A stretch of DNA of 64,000 bases from Dipteris shenzhenensis (lineage: Eukaryota > Polypodiophyta > Polypodiopsida > Gleicheniales). Below the pieces are notes generated by a model. The model was not told where the DNA came from, made no database searches, and was given only the letters and a program-made list of their open reading frames with translations. The DNA lies in the NCBI GenBank assembly GCA_047967505.1, contig CM106539.1; one strand, given 5' to 3'. The position numbers and the translations under genes are program-made. Below are positions 9,738 to 19,985 of this stretch, in pieces; the stretch's first letter is position 1; the number at the start of each line of letters is the position of its first letter.

Positions 9738-10500
9738 TTACTTTTTTGGCCCAATGCCAAGTCGATGAAGATGCCTCTCCAGCAAGTCTCTTCCAAGAGC
9801 CTTCATAAAGATGTCCGCAGCATTCTCTGTAGTCGAACAGTACACCAAGTCGACCTCTCCATCCATGATGATCTTGCGTACAAAGTGATATTGAATCTCA
9901 ATGTGTTTTGTGCGAGCATGGAACACCGGGTTCTTTGCAATCGCCATGCAGCTCTAATTGTCACATGATAACTACGTAGGCTTGTTCTGCACTGCACCCA
10001 TGTCCCCTAAAATCCTCCTCAATCATACTGCTTCGCAAGAAGCAAAGCAAGCTGATTTGTACTCAACCTTGGTAGAAGAAAGAGCAACTGTGGGTTGTTT
10101 CTTGCTGACCCATGACACAGCTCCAGATCCAAGTTCCAAGTGAGAAACAGTAACCTGTCACTGATCTCCTACTGTCCACGTCTCCTGCCCTAATCCGAGT
10201 CACATAATTCGGTCAAGATGTTGCCCTTGGTATAGGTGATGACATAATAAAGTGTGCCTTTGATGTATTTCAGCACCCGCATCCCTGCCCTCCGATGGTT
10301 CTCTCGGGGCTTATTGGAAAACCTCCTTAGTACACTAGTCGTAAAGCTGATGTCCGGCCGCGTGTTCCACAAGTAAATTAAACTACCCACAAGCCTTCTG
10401 TACTTCGCTTCGTCCACCAGTGGTGATGAATCCTCGTTTGAGAGCTTCACGTCAACCTCCATAGGGGTACCAACTGTCTTGCACTCAGCCATGCCAAATG
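9738..10500 (-). pseudogene. copia-1 RNase H region, frameshifted
   Basis: Encodes the copia connection/RNase H region: [31 protein letters not shown], a KGTLYYVI stretch, VALSSTKVEYKSA and the terminal HFVRKIIMDGEVDLVYCST with ADIFMKALGRDLL. The segments lie in at least two frames, different from the upstream polyprotein, so the region is broken by small indels as well as stops. Confidence 0.85.
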
Positions 10501-10524
10501 CCTTCAGTATCTCTCCAGCACACT

Positions 10525-11403
10525 TCAGCTATGAATGAAGATCAGTTTTGGCTCTTGCCAAACTTCAATCGCCAAACAGAAATGCATCAGTCCGAGGTCT
10601 ATCATTTCAAACTCTCTTCCTAGCAAATGCTTTGTCTGCAAGATCTTCTCTTCATGGTTCCCTGTTATGACACGGTCGTCCACATAAAGGACCACGATCA
10701 TACACCTACCGCCTTCTCTGAAGATATACATATTTGCATCAGATGGGCTCCTCCTGAACCCGTTTTGCAAAAAGTATGCATCAATTCACTGGTACCACAC
10801 TCGTGGGGCGTGTTTCAGCCCGTAAAGTGCCTTCTTCAGTTTACAGACTTTACTTTCTAAACCGGGGATCACAAAACTTGGTGGTTGTTCCACGTATACC
10901 TCCTCCTTGAGATCTCCATTCAGAAAGGTGGATTTTACATCCATCTGAAACACAGGCCAGCTTCCCTGGGCAGCTAAAGCCAAAACACTGCGAATTGTGG
11001 TTAGTCGAGCTGTGGGAGCAAAAGTATCTTGGTAATCAAAACCATGTACCTGTGCGAATCCTTTTGCCACGAGCTGAGCCTTGTACTTATCCAACATGCC
11101 GTCGGACTTGTACTTGGTCTTGTACACCCACTTGGTGCCAATTAACTTGCATTTTGGTGGATGATCCACAAGGTTTCAAGTGTTGTTCTTCATTATGGAG
11201 CCATACTCTGACTGCATAACCTCCATCCACCTATCATCACCCTGTGCCTCTTCAAGACACTTGGGTTCATCATCATGGATCACTTCTGTCATCAAAGCAT
11301 ACTTGACCAAGTGTTCCTGTGCCCTTCTTTGCTCCTCTAATCTCTTGGACCGGTGGTGTTTGGATGGTTCCTCCTCAATGGCTGGAGGTTCTCTGCCATC
11401 CAA
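10525..11403 (-). pseudogene. copia-1 reverse transcriptase region
   Basis: Contains the copia RT signature order: LIGTKWVYKTKYKSDG, LVAKGFAQVHGFDYQDTFAP, VFQMDVKSTFLNGDL, LKKALYGLKHAPRVWYQ, then the catalytic-site YVDD motif (VVLYVDDRVITGN). The two parts are in one frame separated by a TGA after WYQ, where an Arg CGA codon is usual, consistent with C-to-T decay. The upstream acidic linker (11176-11403) is also in frame. Confidence 0.9.
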
Positions 11404-11547
11404 AAGCTACTTTACCCACTTCGGGAATGGCCATTGCCGTTGTGGTTCTACACGCTCTTCTTCATCTTCTTTATCTTGAATCCTCCCAAGCACCATTGGG
11501 GGAGTTCGGTCTGCTGTTGGTGGTGGTACTGGATGGATATCCTGATC

Positions 11548-12654
11548 CTAGTTGTCTGGGAAGGAAGCATCCTCCTCCAATTGATGCGGCTGTTCTGAGA
11601 AGACCACATCACGACTTACTATTACCTTCTTAGTAATAGGGTTATAGAGACGGTAACCCTTCACCTCTTCATTGTAGCCCAAGAAAATACACTTCCGGCT
11701 CTTAGGTTCCCATTTGGTCCTGTTAGCATCAAGGACATGCACAAAACAGTCACATCCAAAAACTCTGAAATGTGCAGCTGAAGGTTTCTTACCAGAAAAG
11801 GCCTACAGTGGAGTCATCCCATTCACAACCTTCGTGTAGCTACGATTGAGAATGTAAACTACCGTGTTACATGCTTCAGCCTAGAAAGTCTTTGGCCAAT
11901 CTTTCCCTTTCATCATACTCCAGCCCATTTCGCAGATAACGCGCATCTTGCGCTCTACTACTCCATTTTGCTATGATGTATGTGGCGGGGGTTTCTGCCT
12001 CTTGATCCCGTGACTTTTGCAGAAACTTTCGAATTTAGTTGATGTGAACTCTCCACCTCTGTCTGATCTCAATTTCTTCACCTTCCTCCCTGTTTCTTTC
12101 TCGACCATTACATTCCATTCCTTGAACTTACTAAAAGCCTCGTCTTTAGTCTTCAAGAAGTATATACATATCCTTCTACTGTAGTCGTCAATCAGCGTCA
12201 TGAAGTAGTAGGAACCACCCAAAGCTTCCATCTCCATCTTTCCGCAAAGGTCCATGTGAACGAGCTCTAGAGGAGCCTTTGCCCTACTGGCCTCTTTAGG
12301 AAAGGGCTGCCGATGCTGCTTGCCCATCATGCAAGCTTCACATACATCGGGCAGGTCTAAAATTTCTGGTAGGTCTGCAATCATTCCACTTTTATGCATA
12401 TCCTTCAAAGAACTAAGGTTTAGATGACCAAACCTCTCATGCCATAGCTTAATGTTCTTCACATCGGCTCGAGCACTGAAAGCTGAGAGTTCGTAGATGT
12501 TGTTGCACCGTGTATCTTTAGCAATGACCTTCCCTTGAAGGTCCAGAATCTGTGCACCATTCTTATCGAATTGAAATTTGAGGTCCCGATCCATGATCGC
12601 AGAAATGGACAACAAGTTCCTCTTGATATTTGGCACATAAAGAACATCAGACAA
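11548..12654 (-). pseudogene. copia-1 integrase region
   Basis: Starts with the pre-integrase block SDVLYVPNIKRNLLSIS and the zinc-binding WHERFGHLNLSSL...CEACMMGKQ. The core follows with LELVHMDLCGKME, MTLIDDYSRR and RSDRGGEFTS, giving the DDE catalytic pattern. After HTS there is a stop in place of the usual PQQNG context, then VVERK-type sequence, and KTF*AEA where Trp is usual. The block ends with FVHVLDANRTKWEPKS and CIFLGYNEEVKGY. Confidence 0.9.
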
Positions 12655-13110
12655 CTATTTTACAACTCCATCTGACTTGAGAGCAATCGTACCTTTTTCT
12701 TTTGTTGGACATTTTGCATCATTGCCGACTGCTACCAGGATGTCATTCCCTACCGGTTGTAGAGAGGTATACCAATCCTTCCAACTGGTCATGTGGTGCG
12801 ATGCACCACTGTCAATGATCCAAGGTTCATCTGTAGGTACATGAACTGCCTCTGTGCAAATCTCCTCAATTGCTACGAACAGCTCTACTGGTACTGCCTG
12901 CGCGCTATTGCTGGACTTTTTCTTTACTCTGTTCTTCTCATCTGCAATCTTCTTCCGGCACTCATTCTGGTTGTGCCCTGGTTTGTTACAATAGAAGCAC
13001 TTGATCTTCTTCTTTCTCTTTTTATCATCAGAAGAAGATGGGTTACCAGAGTCCTTACCCTTACCTTTCCTTGATCCAGTCCAGAAAGCCGAATCTTCTC
13101 CAGTCCTCAT
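12655..13110 (-). pseudogene. copia-1 zinc knuckle and protease region
   Basis: A lysine-rich segment leads into the CCHC knuckle CFYCNKPGHNQNEC, then PWIIDSGASHHMTS, the aspartic protease active site (DSG). The frame is the same as gag and integrase, with stops at each junction. Confidence 0.9.
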
Positions 13111-13113
13111 CTT

Positions 13114-13620
13114 TTAACACATCTCCTCCTCCAGAAGCATTACGCTGAAATCCTCAAAGTTGGGTGGTGGATTTTTATTCTGCGTATTCAGTGCCATAAC
13201 AAGATCATCGTACTTTGGTGGGAGAATCCATATGCACCTTCGTGCTAGATTCTCACTGGTGATGGTGATGCCAATCGCAGTCATCTGATCGTGCAGATTC
13301 TTCACCCTAGTGATGAACTTCTCTGCCGCTTCAGATTCAGACAATTTCTCGTTTGCAAGTTGAGTCTCCAGATTCTGAATTCGCGTCTGATTCGTGGTCT
13401 CGTACTAATTTTTCAAGACCATCCATGCCTCCTCCGCTGTGGTGACATGTTGAATTAATGCCATGACGGAATCACTTACACTACAGACAATAGAACACAG
13501 CGCATCTGCATTTCTTCTTGTCCACGTGAGAATCTTATCTATTGTCCTGCATTGGCTGGATCCGGTCTCGCAACCAGCCTCACGTCCACCCCAGGAGCAG
13601 TGTCCCAAATCTCATATGCG
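13114..13620 (-). pseudogene. copia-1 gag region
   Basis: Encodes TTAEEAWMVLKN, then after a TAG YETTNQTRIQNLETQLANEK, AAEKFITRVKNLHDQM and FEDFSVMLLEEEM, typical of the UBN2-type copia gag. It ends at a TAA before the zinc-knuckle segment. The true start lies upstream near the primer site and is degraded. Confidence 0.8.
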
Positions 13621-13782
13621 CTTAGGATGGTCTTCATCTTGAACTTCCAGAGTGGATAGTTAGAGCCGTCCAACTTTCCGCTTTCACCGAACGATGGGAT
13701 TCGTAGTCTTGCAGACTAGGCCATCTCTCACAATCTGCTCGCAAACAGAAACACACTACCAAATCTTCTTGCTAGAGTCCAG

Positions 13783-13794
13783 GCTCTGATACCA
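13783..13794 (-). promoter_or_regulatory. Primer-binding site of copia-1 (tRNA-iMet)
   Basis: On the minus strand tggtatcagagc lies immediately inside the 5' LTR, matching the 3' end of plant initiator tRNA-Met. Confidence 0.9.
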
Positions 13795-14510
13795 TGTAAG
13801 AAAATAATACAACGTCTGTGCTCAATAGATAACAGGATCTCATATGCAAGAGAGAAAACAGATAGTATGGAGAATCAAAAATTTGATTACTATAGAACTG
13901 ATACAATAGATGGTGCCGCCTCCCAACCGTGCACTCCTGTGAAAGAAGCTTCGATGGCAAGCTGAAAACACTAGAGGACGGAGGCTGGATGCTAAGGAAT
14001 CAGGGTTGCTATAGCCAGTGATGAAATGGGCTTCATAGGCTCGCTCTTATATAGCCACTAGTCATAGTCAGTTGGACCCAATTGGGTGACTGACCCAGTC
14101 CACCCAAAACGATCGGCTGCGGTCCCGAAATAGGCCACCGACCACACGATAGAACCATGGCATAAAATAGAACAACTAACCTACGGTATCCGTTCGGCCC
14201 ACAGCCATCCGGGATCATCTAGGACTCCAAACGGGCCCCGCAACCCGAGAGTGGGCTGCCCTGGGAAATGCTCTGTCTACCCTCAGTGCGGTCAGTCATG
14301 GGATGCCTTCCCGCACTTTCATGTAGCCTAGTTGGCAGTGTGCCAACTCCGTCCAACCATCAGGCCACACATGGCCCCCATCTGGTGTCCAAACCAGGAC
14401 CTACTGGATAACCGAGCTACTCAAATGCCTTCTCCTCATATGGGGGGCTTACAAGTAGAGTTAGCTGGCTCCCAGGTAGTTACATGAGAGTGGAGCATTG
14501 ATATCTAATA
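13795..14510 (-). repeat. 5' LTR of copia-1
   Basis: Begins tgtaagaaaataat and ends tctaata on the plus strand, the last bases differing from the aca end of the other LTR by one change. It differs from the 3' LTR at scattered positions, so the insertion is not recent. Confidence 0.9.
14044..14056 (-). promoter_or_regulatory. TATA box in the 5' LTR of copia-1
   Basis: On the minus strand ggctatataagag occurs in both LTRs and in the LTR relic near 3480; it is the likely element promoter. Confidence 0.6.
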
Positions 14511-14605
14511 GGTTGCATCTCTATAGTAAGTATATCTTTCTATGTCAATTGTGTTTGTCTTTGTAGCATTCACTTTTTCATAAGCTAAGTGAAGTTATTT
14601 TTTGT

Positions 14606-16010
14606 AGTTTTTTGAAGAGTCAGATCCACCAGAGCCTTCAGCACTCTATGTATATAGTTGATCTAGCTATATCTTTCAAGCTAAAAGATAACAAGACATC
14701 AACCAAAAGCATTTCCAAGTGGTTTCATTTTTGTAATTTTGATGTGGTTGATATGATTCTCCTCCCATATTGCTCAAAGTATGTTCCCTAACCTTTTCCA
14801 CTACTACCCTCTATTGTCAACATCCTGATTGTTTAAATTAAATTTACACCCTCTTGGTCTAATCCCCTCATGTTATTTGTTTCTCTTGCAGTAATCATTG
14901 AAGTTTGGTACATATAGATGTACAGCGAAAGCTATGCTATACATTCAACTCCTTAAAGGGTACCCAGCAGGATTTGGAATTGTAAGTCAGTCATTGCCTA
15001 TACTAAAAATGCAATTTTCAGGTTCTCTTGAAAAGTCAGCCATATCGCATTTACTTGTAGAAGTGTGAATTTTATAATTTGTTGCCCTTCATTCCCATTG
15101 CAATTGTCTCAAAAGACTTATGGATGCACTTGACCTCCGTGATCCAAAGTTAAAGATGTTAGATTCAGCTCACCCAATGTCATTGCAGGTACAGTAATCA
15201 TTGTCACTTATCTTTATCTCCCTCTTATTTTTGCACTCTTTCTAGTCCAATATACATCTTAGCTTTCTATTTTGATAAAACAGACGCCACAACAAGAGGA
15301 TCCTTTATCCTATGGATGGAGGACTCTCATCAATGCCAAATATATGATGGACACATACTTTTCAGAGAAAGAGTCTGAATTTGTGAGTGCTTTCATTGCA
15401 TACTATTTGAGAAGTTCTAAATTTAATGCATTGATACATAAATATTGAAAACACTCTTTGTTTTTATTGCAAATGAAATAGGATAGTTTTGGCTCTGAAT
15501 ATGTACATAGCTTCAGAGCAAAGACAATTCTGAAGCTGCTAGAGCACTCTTCCCCTTGTCCAGCACCAGACCAACTAGTCCATATAGGAGAGGGCTCAAA
15601 AGGAATTGAGGATCTTCGAGTTGAACAAGAGAGGCTAAGAATGTCCCAAGCACTAGCAATCTAGAAGACATTCTAGAAGGTGTCGGTATTGATGAGCTGC
15701 TTGATCTTTTCCAAAATCTCGAGCCTATGCATGAGGAGGCAAGGACATCAAAGCAGCACAAGGTCAAGCCCAAGCCCATGGACAATGAGGCAGGGACACC
15801 AAAGGAGCAAGAGGAGTCAATGCAAGAGGAGTGGATGCAGAAGGAGGCAGTACCGACAGAGGATGTGCAGCAGTAGGATCCATGGCAGCAGGATCCATAG
15901 CAAGATGTAGAGCAGCTGGATCCACAGCAACATGATCCACAGCAGGATGTACAGCAATAGGATCCACAGCAGCAGCAACTTGAGTAGCATGTGGAAGATT
16001 CTCAGGAGTC
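14606..16010 (+). pseudogene. Ulp1/SENP-like (C48) cysteine protease gene, inactivated
   Basis: Five exon-like blocks with GT-AG boundaries can be read: to 14778 (...DVVDMILLPYCS), 14892-14981 (NNH*SLVHIDVQRK...YPAGFG), 15116-15188, 15284-15382 (PQQEDPLSYGWRTLINAKYM) and 15482-15663. The order VDxxLLP, HWSLVHID, F(D/N)SL, PQQ...D...GW is that of the Ulp1 peptidase. The family uses His, Asp and Cys. Here the His is kept, the Trp after it is a stop (TGA), the Asp position reads Asn, and the Cys position before GW reads Tyr. One frameshift near 15660 leads to an acidic tail (EDILEGVGIDELLDLFQ) and a Gln/Asp/Pro repeat. Ulp1 domains are known cargo of plant Mutator-like and CACTA elements. The gene is head-to-head with the unit 1 transposase across copia-1. 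Confidence 0.65.
15862..15985 (+). repeat. Gln-Asp-Pro coding minisatellite
   Basis: Repeats of ggatccacagcag and variants encode QQDP/QQDV units at the end of the Ulp1-like frame. Several CAG/CAA codons have become TAG. Confidence 0.7.
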
Positions 16011-16272
16011 TCCACTGCAAAAAGTCAAGAGAGATATTTTGAGCAATAATAGAAAAACAGATGATACTTGTAATCATTTTGTATTAATACATCAAATGTC
16101 AACTTTTTTTTTTTGGTTGCAAGTAATACCTGAGTCAATAGCTTTGTATTATTTGAATTGCTCTATTTACAATGTCCTTGCATTGAATTTTGGTTTCGCT
16201 CCTTTGAAGTATTTGCAAAAATAAATGTTTAGCAATATGTAAAAGTATAATGGAAATGTAAAGAGAATCAAA

Positions 16273-18240
16273 TTAGGAGAAACACAGGGTGGTCAAATTA
16301 GGAGAAACACAGGGTGGAAACCAACTTACTTTCCTATTGTTCAAAATGAATGAAAATTCTTTACAGATATTGTTCTTAGTCTCCATAATAATGTCACTGC
16401 ATAATTGATAGAGAGTGCAGCATTGTCCCAGTGAGATGGATGTTAGAAGGATGTCATTCTCATCAATAATATTGATTTCAATTATTGGACCTGATGACCT
16501 CTCGTCTTGGTCCATTGCCACAAGTTTTGTGCCTATCATCCTGTTGCTTTTATAGTAAAAAGAGAAAATAAAGTTTTGTGAGGCAATTATGTACTTAATG
16601 TTGATGGAGTTATGAGCAACCTCACAATACACATTGTTGGCCACCATTCTATCCCAACCATTATCCAAAAATTTTGGAATTGGAACTTCATCATACCCTT
16701 TTGCCCTGAAAGTCAACATTGTCTTACAAACTTTAACTGGATAATCATGAAAAAGTTCTACAAAAACTGTAAGTGGCATGAAAACGTTGATTTTAACTAT
16801 TCTGGTAGTAATATTTGGTTTTAGGGAATGCTATACTTCAGAAAATAGTTTAGCTTTATAGGATTTTGTGATGCTGCCCTCAGGGACTAGCCAATCAATT
16901 GTATTCCACGCCGGGATATCTTGCTTTTTTAATAAACCGTGTGAGTGAGCATTGTCCATCAATTGATAAAAGTGATCATAAAAAAATATACCCAATTCAA
17001 CCTCTATACTGTAGCTCCCCAATAGGGGGTTTCCATTTTCCGAGCAAAAACCCCCGAGCGACGAGCGGACAAAGGGTAGGAGGGGTCAAAATATATAGGC
17101 TCAAGTCATTTTTGGGGAGCAAAAAAATCCAAATTATTTCAAGGAATATGTAAGTCAATATGAAATACTAATAAATAGATATAGATATAAATATACCTTT
17201 ATATAATATACATATATAATGTCCAAGTGGTGACTTATTTTATCACTTTCAAAAATCCTTTCTTTTCCTTTCACCATTGGTTGGATCATGAAATTTTAAG
17301 CAAATATCCTCTTTATAGTTCCTCAGGATGACCTAAGAAAATAATATAATACTTTTTCAATAGACCCTCTAAGTGTATTTTTCCAGAGGAATATGGTTTG
17401 AAGAGCTTGCCCCCCAACCCTATTCCGCCGGCGGAATACCCTTGGAGAGCCTACACAGAAGGGGTCATAACTTTTGCTCCTTATCTCAGATTGAGGAGCT
17501 ATAAAAAGGAAAAATGTTTAAACTTTCATGATATATGCAATGGTAGGCTTAAAATTATACTTTTGATAGTTATAAAAGATAAAAAGTAAAAATTTCAAGA
17601 TGTACATGAGATTTACAACTTCTCCCTAATTCATATTATGGTAGGAAGGAGTTCAATAGAGACCACATTCCTTAAAAATACTTAGGTTTGTAGAATTGGG
17701 AATATTTTGAAAATTCATTCCTTGCCTTCCCATATTTGATTATGTATTAGAGATTAATTTATGATCGATTATAATGGCCTCAAGTATGAGGTTTCCAATA
17801 TCTTTTTCCCACTCATCCAAGGAATATGGTATACATTGTTATATGAGAGCTTCAAATATGGGATTGCTAAAGATTAAGGAAACTCTTTTAATTGATTTAA
17901 TTACCATAATTCTCAAAAGAGAGTATGGTAGGGAGGTATTTATAGGAGTTTCTAAAGTGTTTACTATTTGTCGATATATAGATGATGTTCTCTAAAATGA
18001 GGGTTATAATGAAAAATAAGTAAGTATATGGTTCCATAAATGAGAAATTAAGAAAGAATTGTATATTCCTTTGATATACAAGCATGGTTGGTGTCGAAAA
18101 TTATTGCTCGGACTTTTCTGCTCGTAGGTTTTTGCTCGGAAAGTGTGCACATCCTCCCCAATAGCACCATGTAAAGCATTAAAGAATCCCAGTGTGCACT
18201 CCAGTGGTTGCCACTCTTCATATGATGAGGGATATATATC
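16273..18240 (-). pseudogene. Uncharacterised element gene (FILNG family), copy C, split by a transposon
   Basis: On the minus strand, YEEWQPLECTLGFFNALHG (around 18170-18230) continues across the inserted element into GSYSIEVELGIFFYDHF (17022), WLVPEGSITKSYKAKL, then after a TAG MPLTVFVELFHDY, FLDNGWDRMVANNVYC, INIKYIIASQNFIFSFYY and EFSFILNNRKV. Alignment to copy B is clear: FEDWEPPVKCFLGEFTTIYEDLG matches the first block, QSYKEKIANDVG matches KSYKAKLFSEV, and the FILN motif closes both. It is convergent with the Ulp1-like gene, the same tail-to-tail arrangement that copy B has with the transposase-like gene in unit 2. Function unknown. Confidence 0.6.
17026..18153. mobile_element. Non-autonomous Mutator-like element, 1.13 kb, 11-bp target duplication
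   Basis: The 11-mer ctccccaatag occurs at 17015-17025 and 18154-18164, exactly flanking the insert. The ends are inverted repeats that align without gaps: the left end has ttttccgagcaaaaacc from 17036, and the reverse complement of the right end has ctttccgagcaaaaacc at the same offset. An internal gagcgacgagc motif follows. No transposase is encoded; the interior is A/T-rich with no significant frame. The 9-11 bp duplication and terminal repeats fit the Mutator superfamily. Confidence 0.85.
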
Positions 18241-19254
18241 TGAACGAAAACAAAGAGATTGTTTGTCATCGAAAGAAATAGATATTTCATTTCAATTATT
18301 TCATTACACAACAATTACACTTACAATTGGGTCTATAGTGTGGAAGATAAGCAGGATGATCTCGTAATACAAGTTCTTAGTGCATGTAGACATGTTGTAT
18401 CTAATCACAACCCGAAAATAAAATGTTTATGTCAAGTATTTTTCTACATTTAAGACCCATCTAAGAGATGAATCTCACTGGATGCTTGACCGAATCTTTT
18501 TGGCTTTTCCAAACCTCTTTTGTTCCTATAACCAAACATGCAACAACTGAGGTCACTTGTAGTCCAAGCGAGAGGGACTTTAGGAAAATTATACTTCCTA
18601 CATTACTTGCTAGTTATAGACATATTGCCTATGGCAAAGTACTCCATAGAGCCATACTAAACATGGCGGGGGCTCTATTTGATATTTTGGGTGGTATAGT
18701 TGGGGATGTGTAACTAGACTTGTGTTTTTACCATGCTACATGGTCAAGAATATAGGAAATTCCATGATAATAATCATGTCTCTCATGTTATTGGTGTTGT
18801 GTTTGCTTACTACATTGAGCACAATTATATTGGGATTTATAGATTCATGGATTCATTCAATTGATCATTACTAATGTGGTTGCAGCTTAAGTATAGGTGA
18901 TGGAGCTAGTGACAAATATTAGATTCAGTGAAAGGGTACCAGTTAGGTCTCGCACAACACATGTTTTATGGCCATAGGCTAATTTTTGAATTATTTTGAT
19001 ATAAAATACCTTGGGCAATATTGTTGTATGAGGACATAAATCATTTTTAATTAAATCAAGCTCAAAGAGCTATGCAAAAAGCATCCTTTATTATGGTGGA
19101 GGAAAGGATAATTTTAGGTCCTTAAACTTTAATTGGAGATCTCAAATACTATAGATGACAAAGTGTGAACCACTCGTCTAAGGGAGGAGATTTTACCCAG
19201 TTGTTTTTGTGTCTCCTTGTGCCTTTGATTCTTTCATCGATTCTTTAAGTGGTG
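18241..19254. other. Intergenic, no gene seen
   Basis: An 81-residue plus-strand frame at 18468-18713 (MNLTGCLTESFWLF...) has no recognisable domain and is not called. The rest is A/T-rich with frequent stops. Confidence 0.35.
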
Positions 19255-19545
19255 CTTTGTCTATATGTGAGGATTCCTTATTTTGATTTTAGCTTCAATC
19301 CCTTTTTGTTTTACATGGCAAAAAAAGGCTTTACTTACTTTGGAGGGTTGAATTATGATTCTATCCTCTAAGTCTAGTATTATCTCAACTCTTTCTATTG
19401 TTTGTTTCTCCTTAATAGCTTGGAAGAAGGATTTAGAAAGGCTGTCTCCTTTTGTCAATCATTTGTTTCTAGCCCTTACTCTTAGGTATACCATTAGATG
19501 TAATTCACATTTCCTAATAAATTCATTTACCAAACCGTATTGAGT
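19255..19545 (-). pseudogene. LINE reverse-transcriptase polyprotein fragment
   Basis: The frame reads ELHLMVYLRVRARNK*LTKGDSLSKSFFQAIKEKQ and then VEIILDLEDRIIIQPSKVSK, matching the pattern of the linker between endonuclease and reverse transcriptase in plant L1-type LINEs (a Wl.kGD..sk.FF...k motif, with Trp changed to a stop here). Neither endonuclease nor RT catalytic motifs were found beside it. Confidence 0.45.
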
Positions 19546-19599
19546 GTACCAAATTTTCATCAGCAAAATACTTGCATATGATCAGAGAGAAGAAAGTTT

Positions 19600-19985
19600 T
19601 GTTGGGAATATGCTCTTCCTAGGGGTCATTTTGAGAATTCTTTATGAGAGGATTAATTGGATGGTAATTGGGTGGCAATGATGTGGTGACTTCCTTGAAT
19701 TATGATTGGTCCATATGACTCTAATAAGGTTCATTGGTAATCATTCATATAGTTGGCTAGCCATTCTTGCTATCAACGTGGCTCTAGAGATCGTGAATTG
19801 GAGGTGCTATATGGGTGTTACGCAAGGCCCTGGTCTACCTACATGATTGCATGGCAATGAGATCCTACAATTGATCAGCTGACTAGAGATGGTGGCAAAG
19901 ATCTTTAAGAGTAGGTCACAACCTTTAAGAGCATGTCACGACCTCTGTAGCTCTCTCACTCTCACTTTGTGGGATCTTCCCATGA
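19600..19985. repeat. Dispersed repeat, copy 1 (pairs with 26090-26500)
   Basis: About 390 bp match 26090-26500 in the same orientation, sharing tracts such as ttgcatggca(a/g)tgagatcctac and agatctttaagagca and ending near gatcttcccatga. The family is unknown. Confidence 0.7.

Larger units (their letters stand above)
8987..14510 (-). mobile_element. Full-length, inactive Ty1/copia retrotransposon (copia-1)
   Basis: Two related LTRs (721 and 716 bp) flank a copia-order coding region read on the minus strand: gag, CCHC knuckle, protease, integrase, reverse transcriptase, RNase H. The primer-binding site matches plant initiator tRNA-Met, and a G-rich polypurine tract abuts the 3' LTR. Flanks gcttg (8982-8986) and ggttg (14511-14515) look like a 5-bp target duplication with one change. 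From about 13608 to 10525 the frame is uninterrupted by shifts but carries several stops. After that the RNase H region is frameshifted. It inserted between the transposase-like gene of unit 1 and the Ulp1-like block. Confidence 0.93.
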
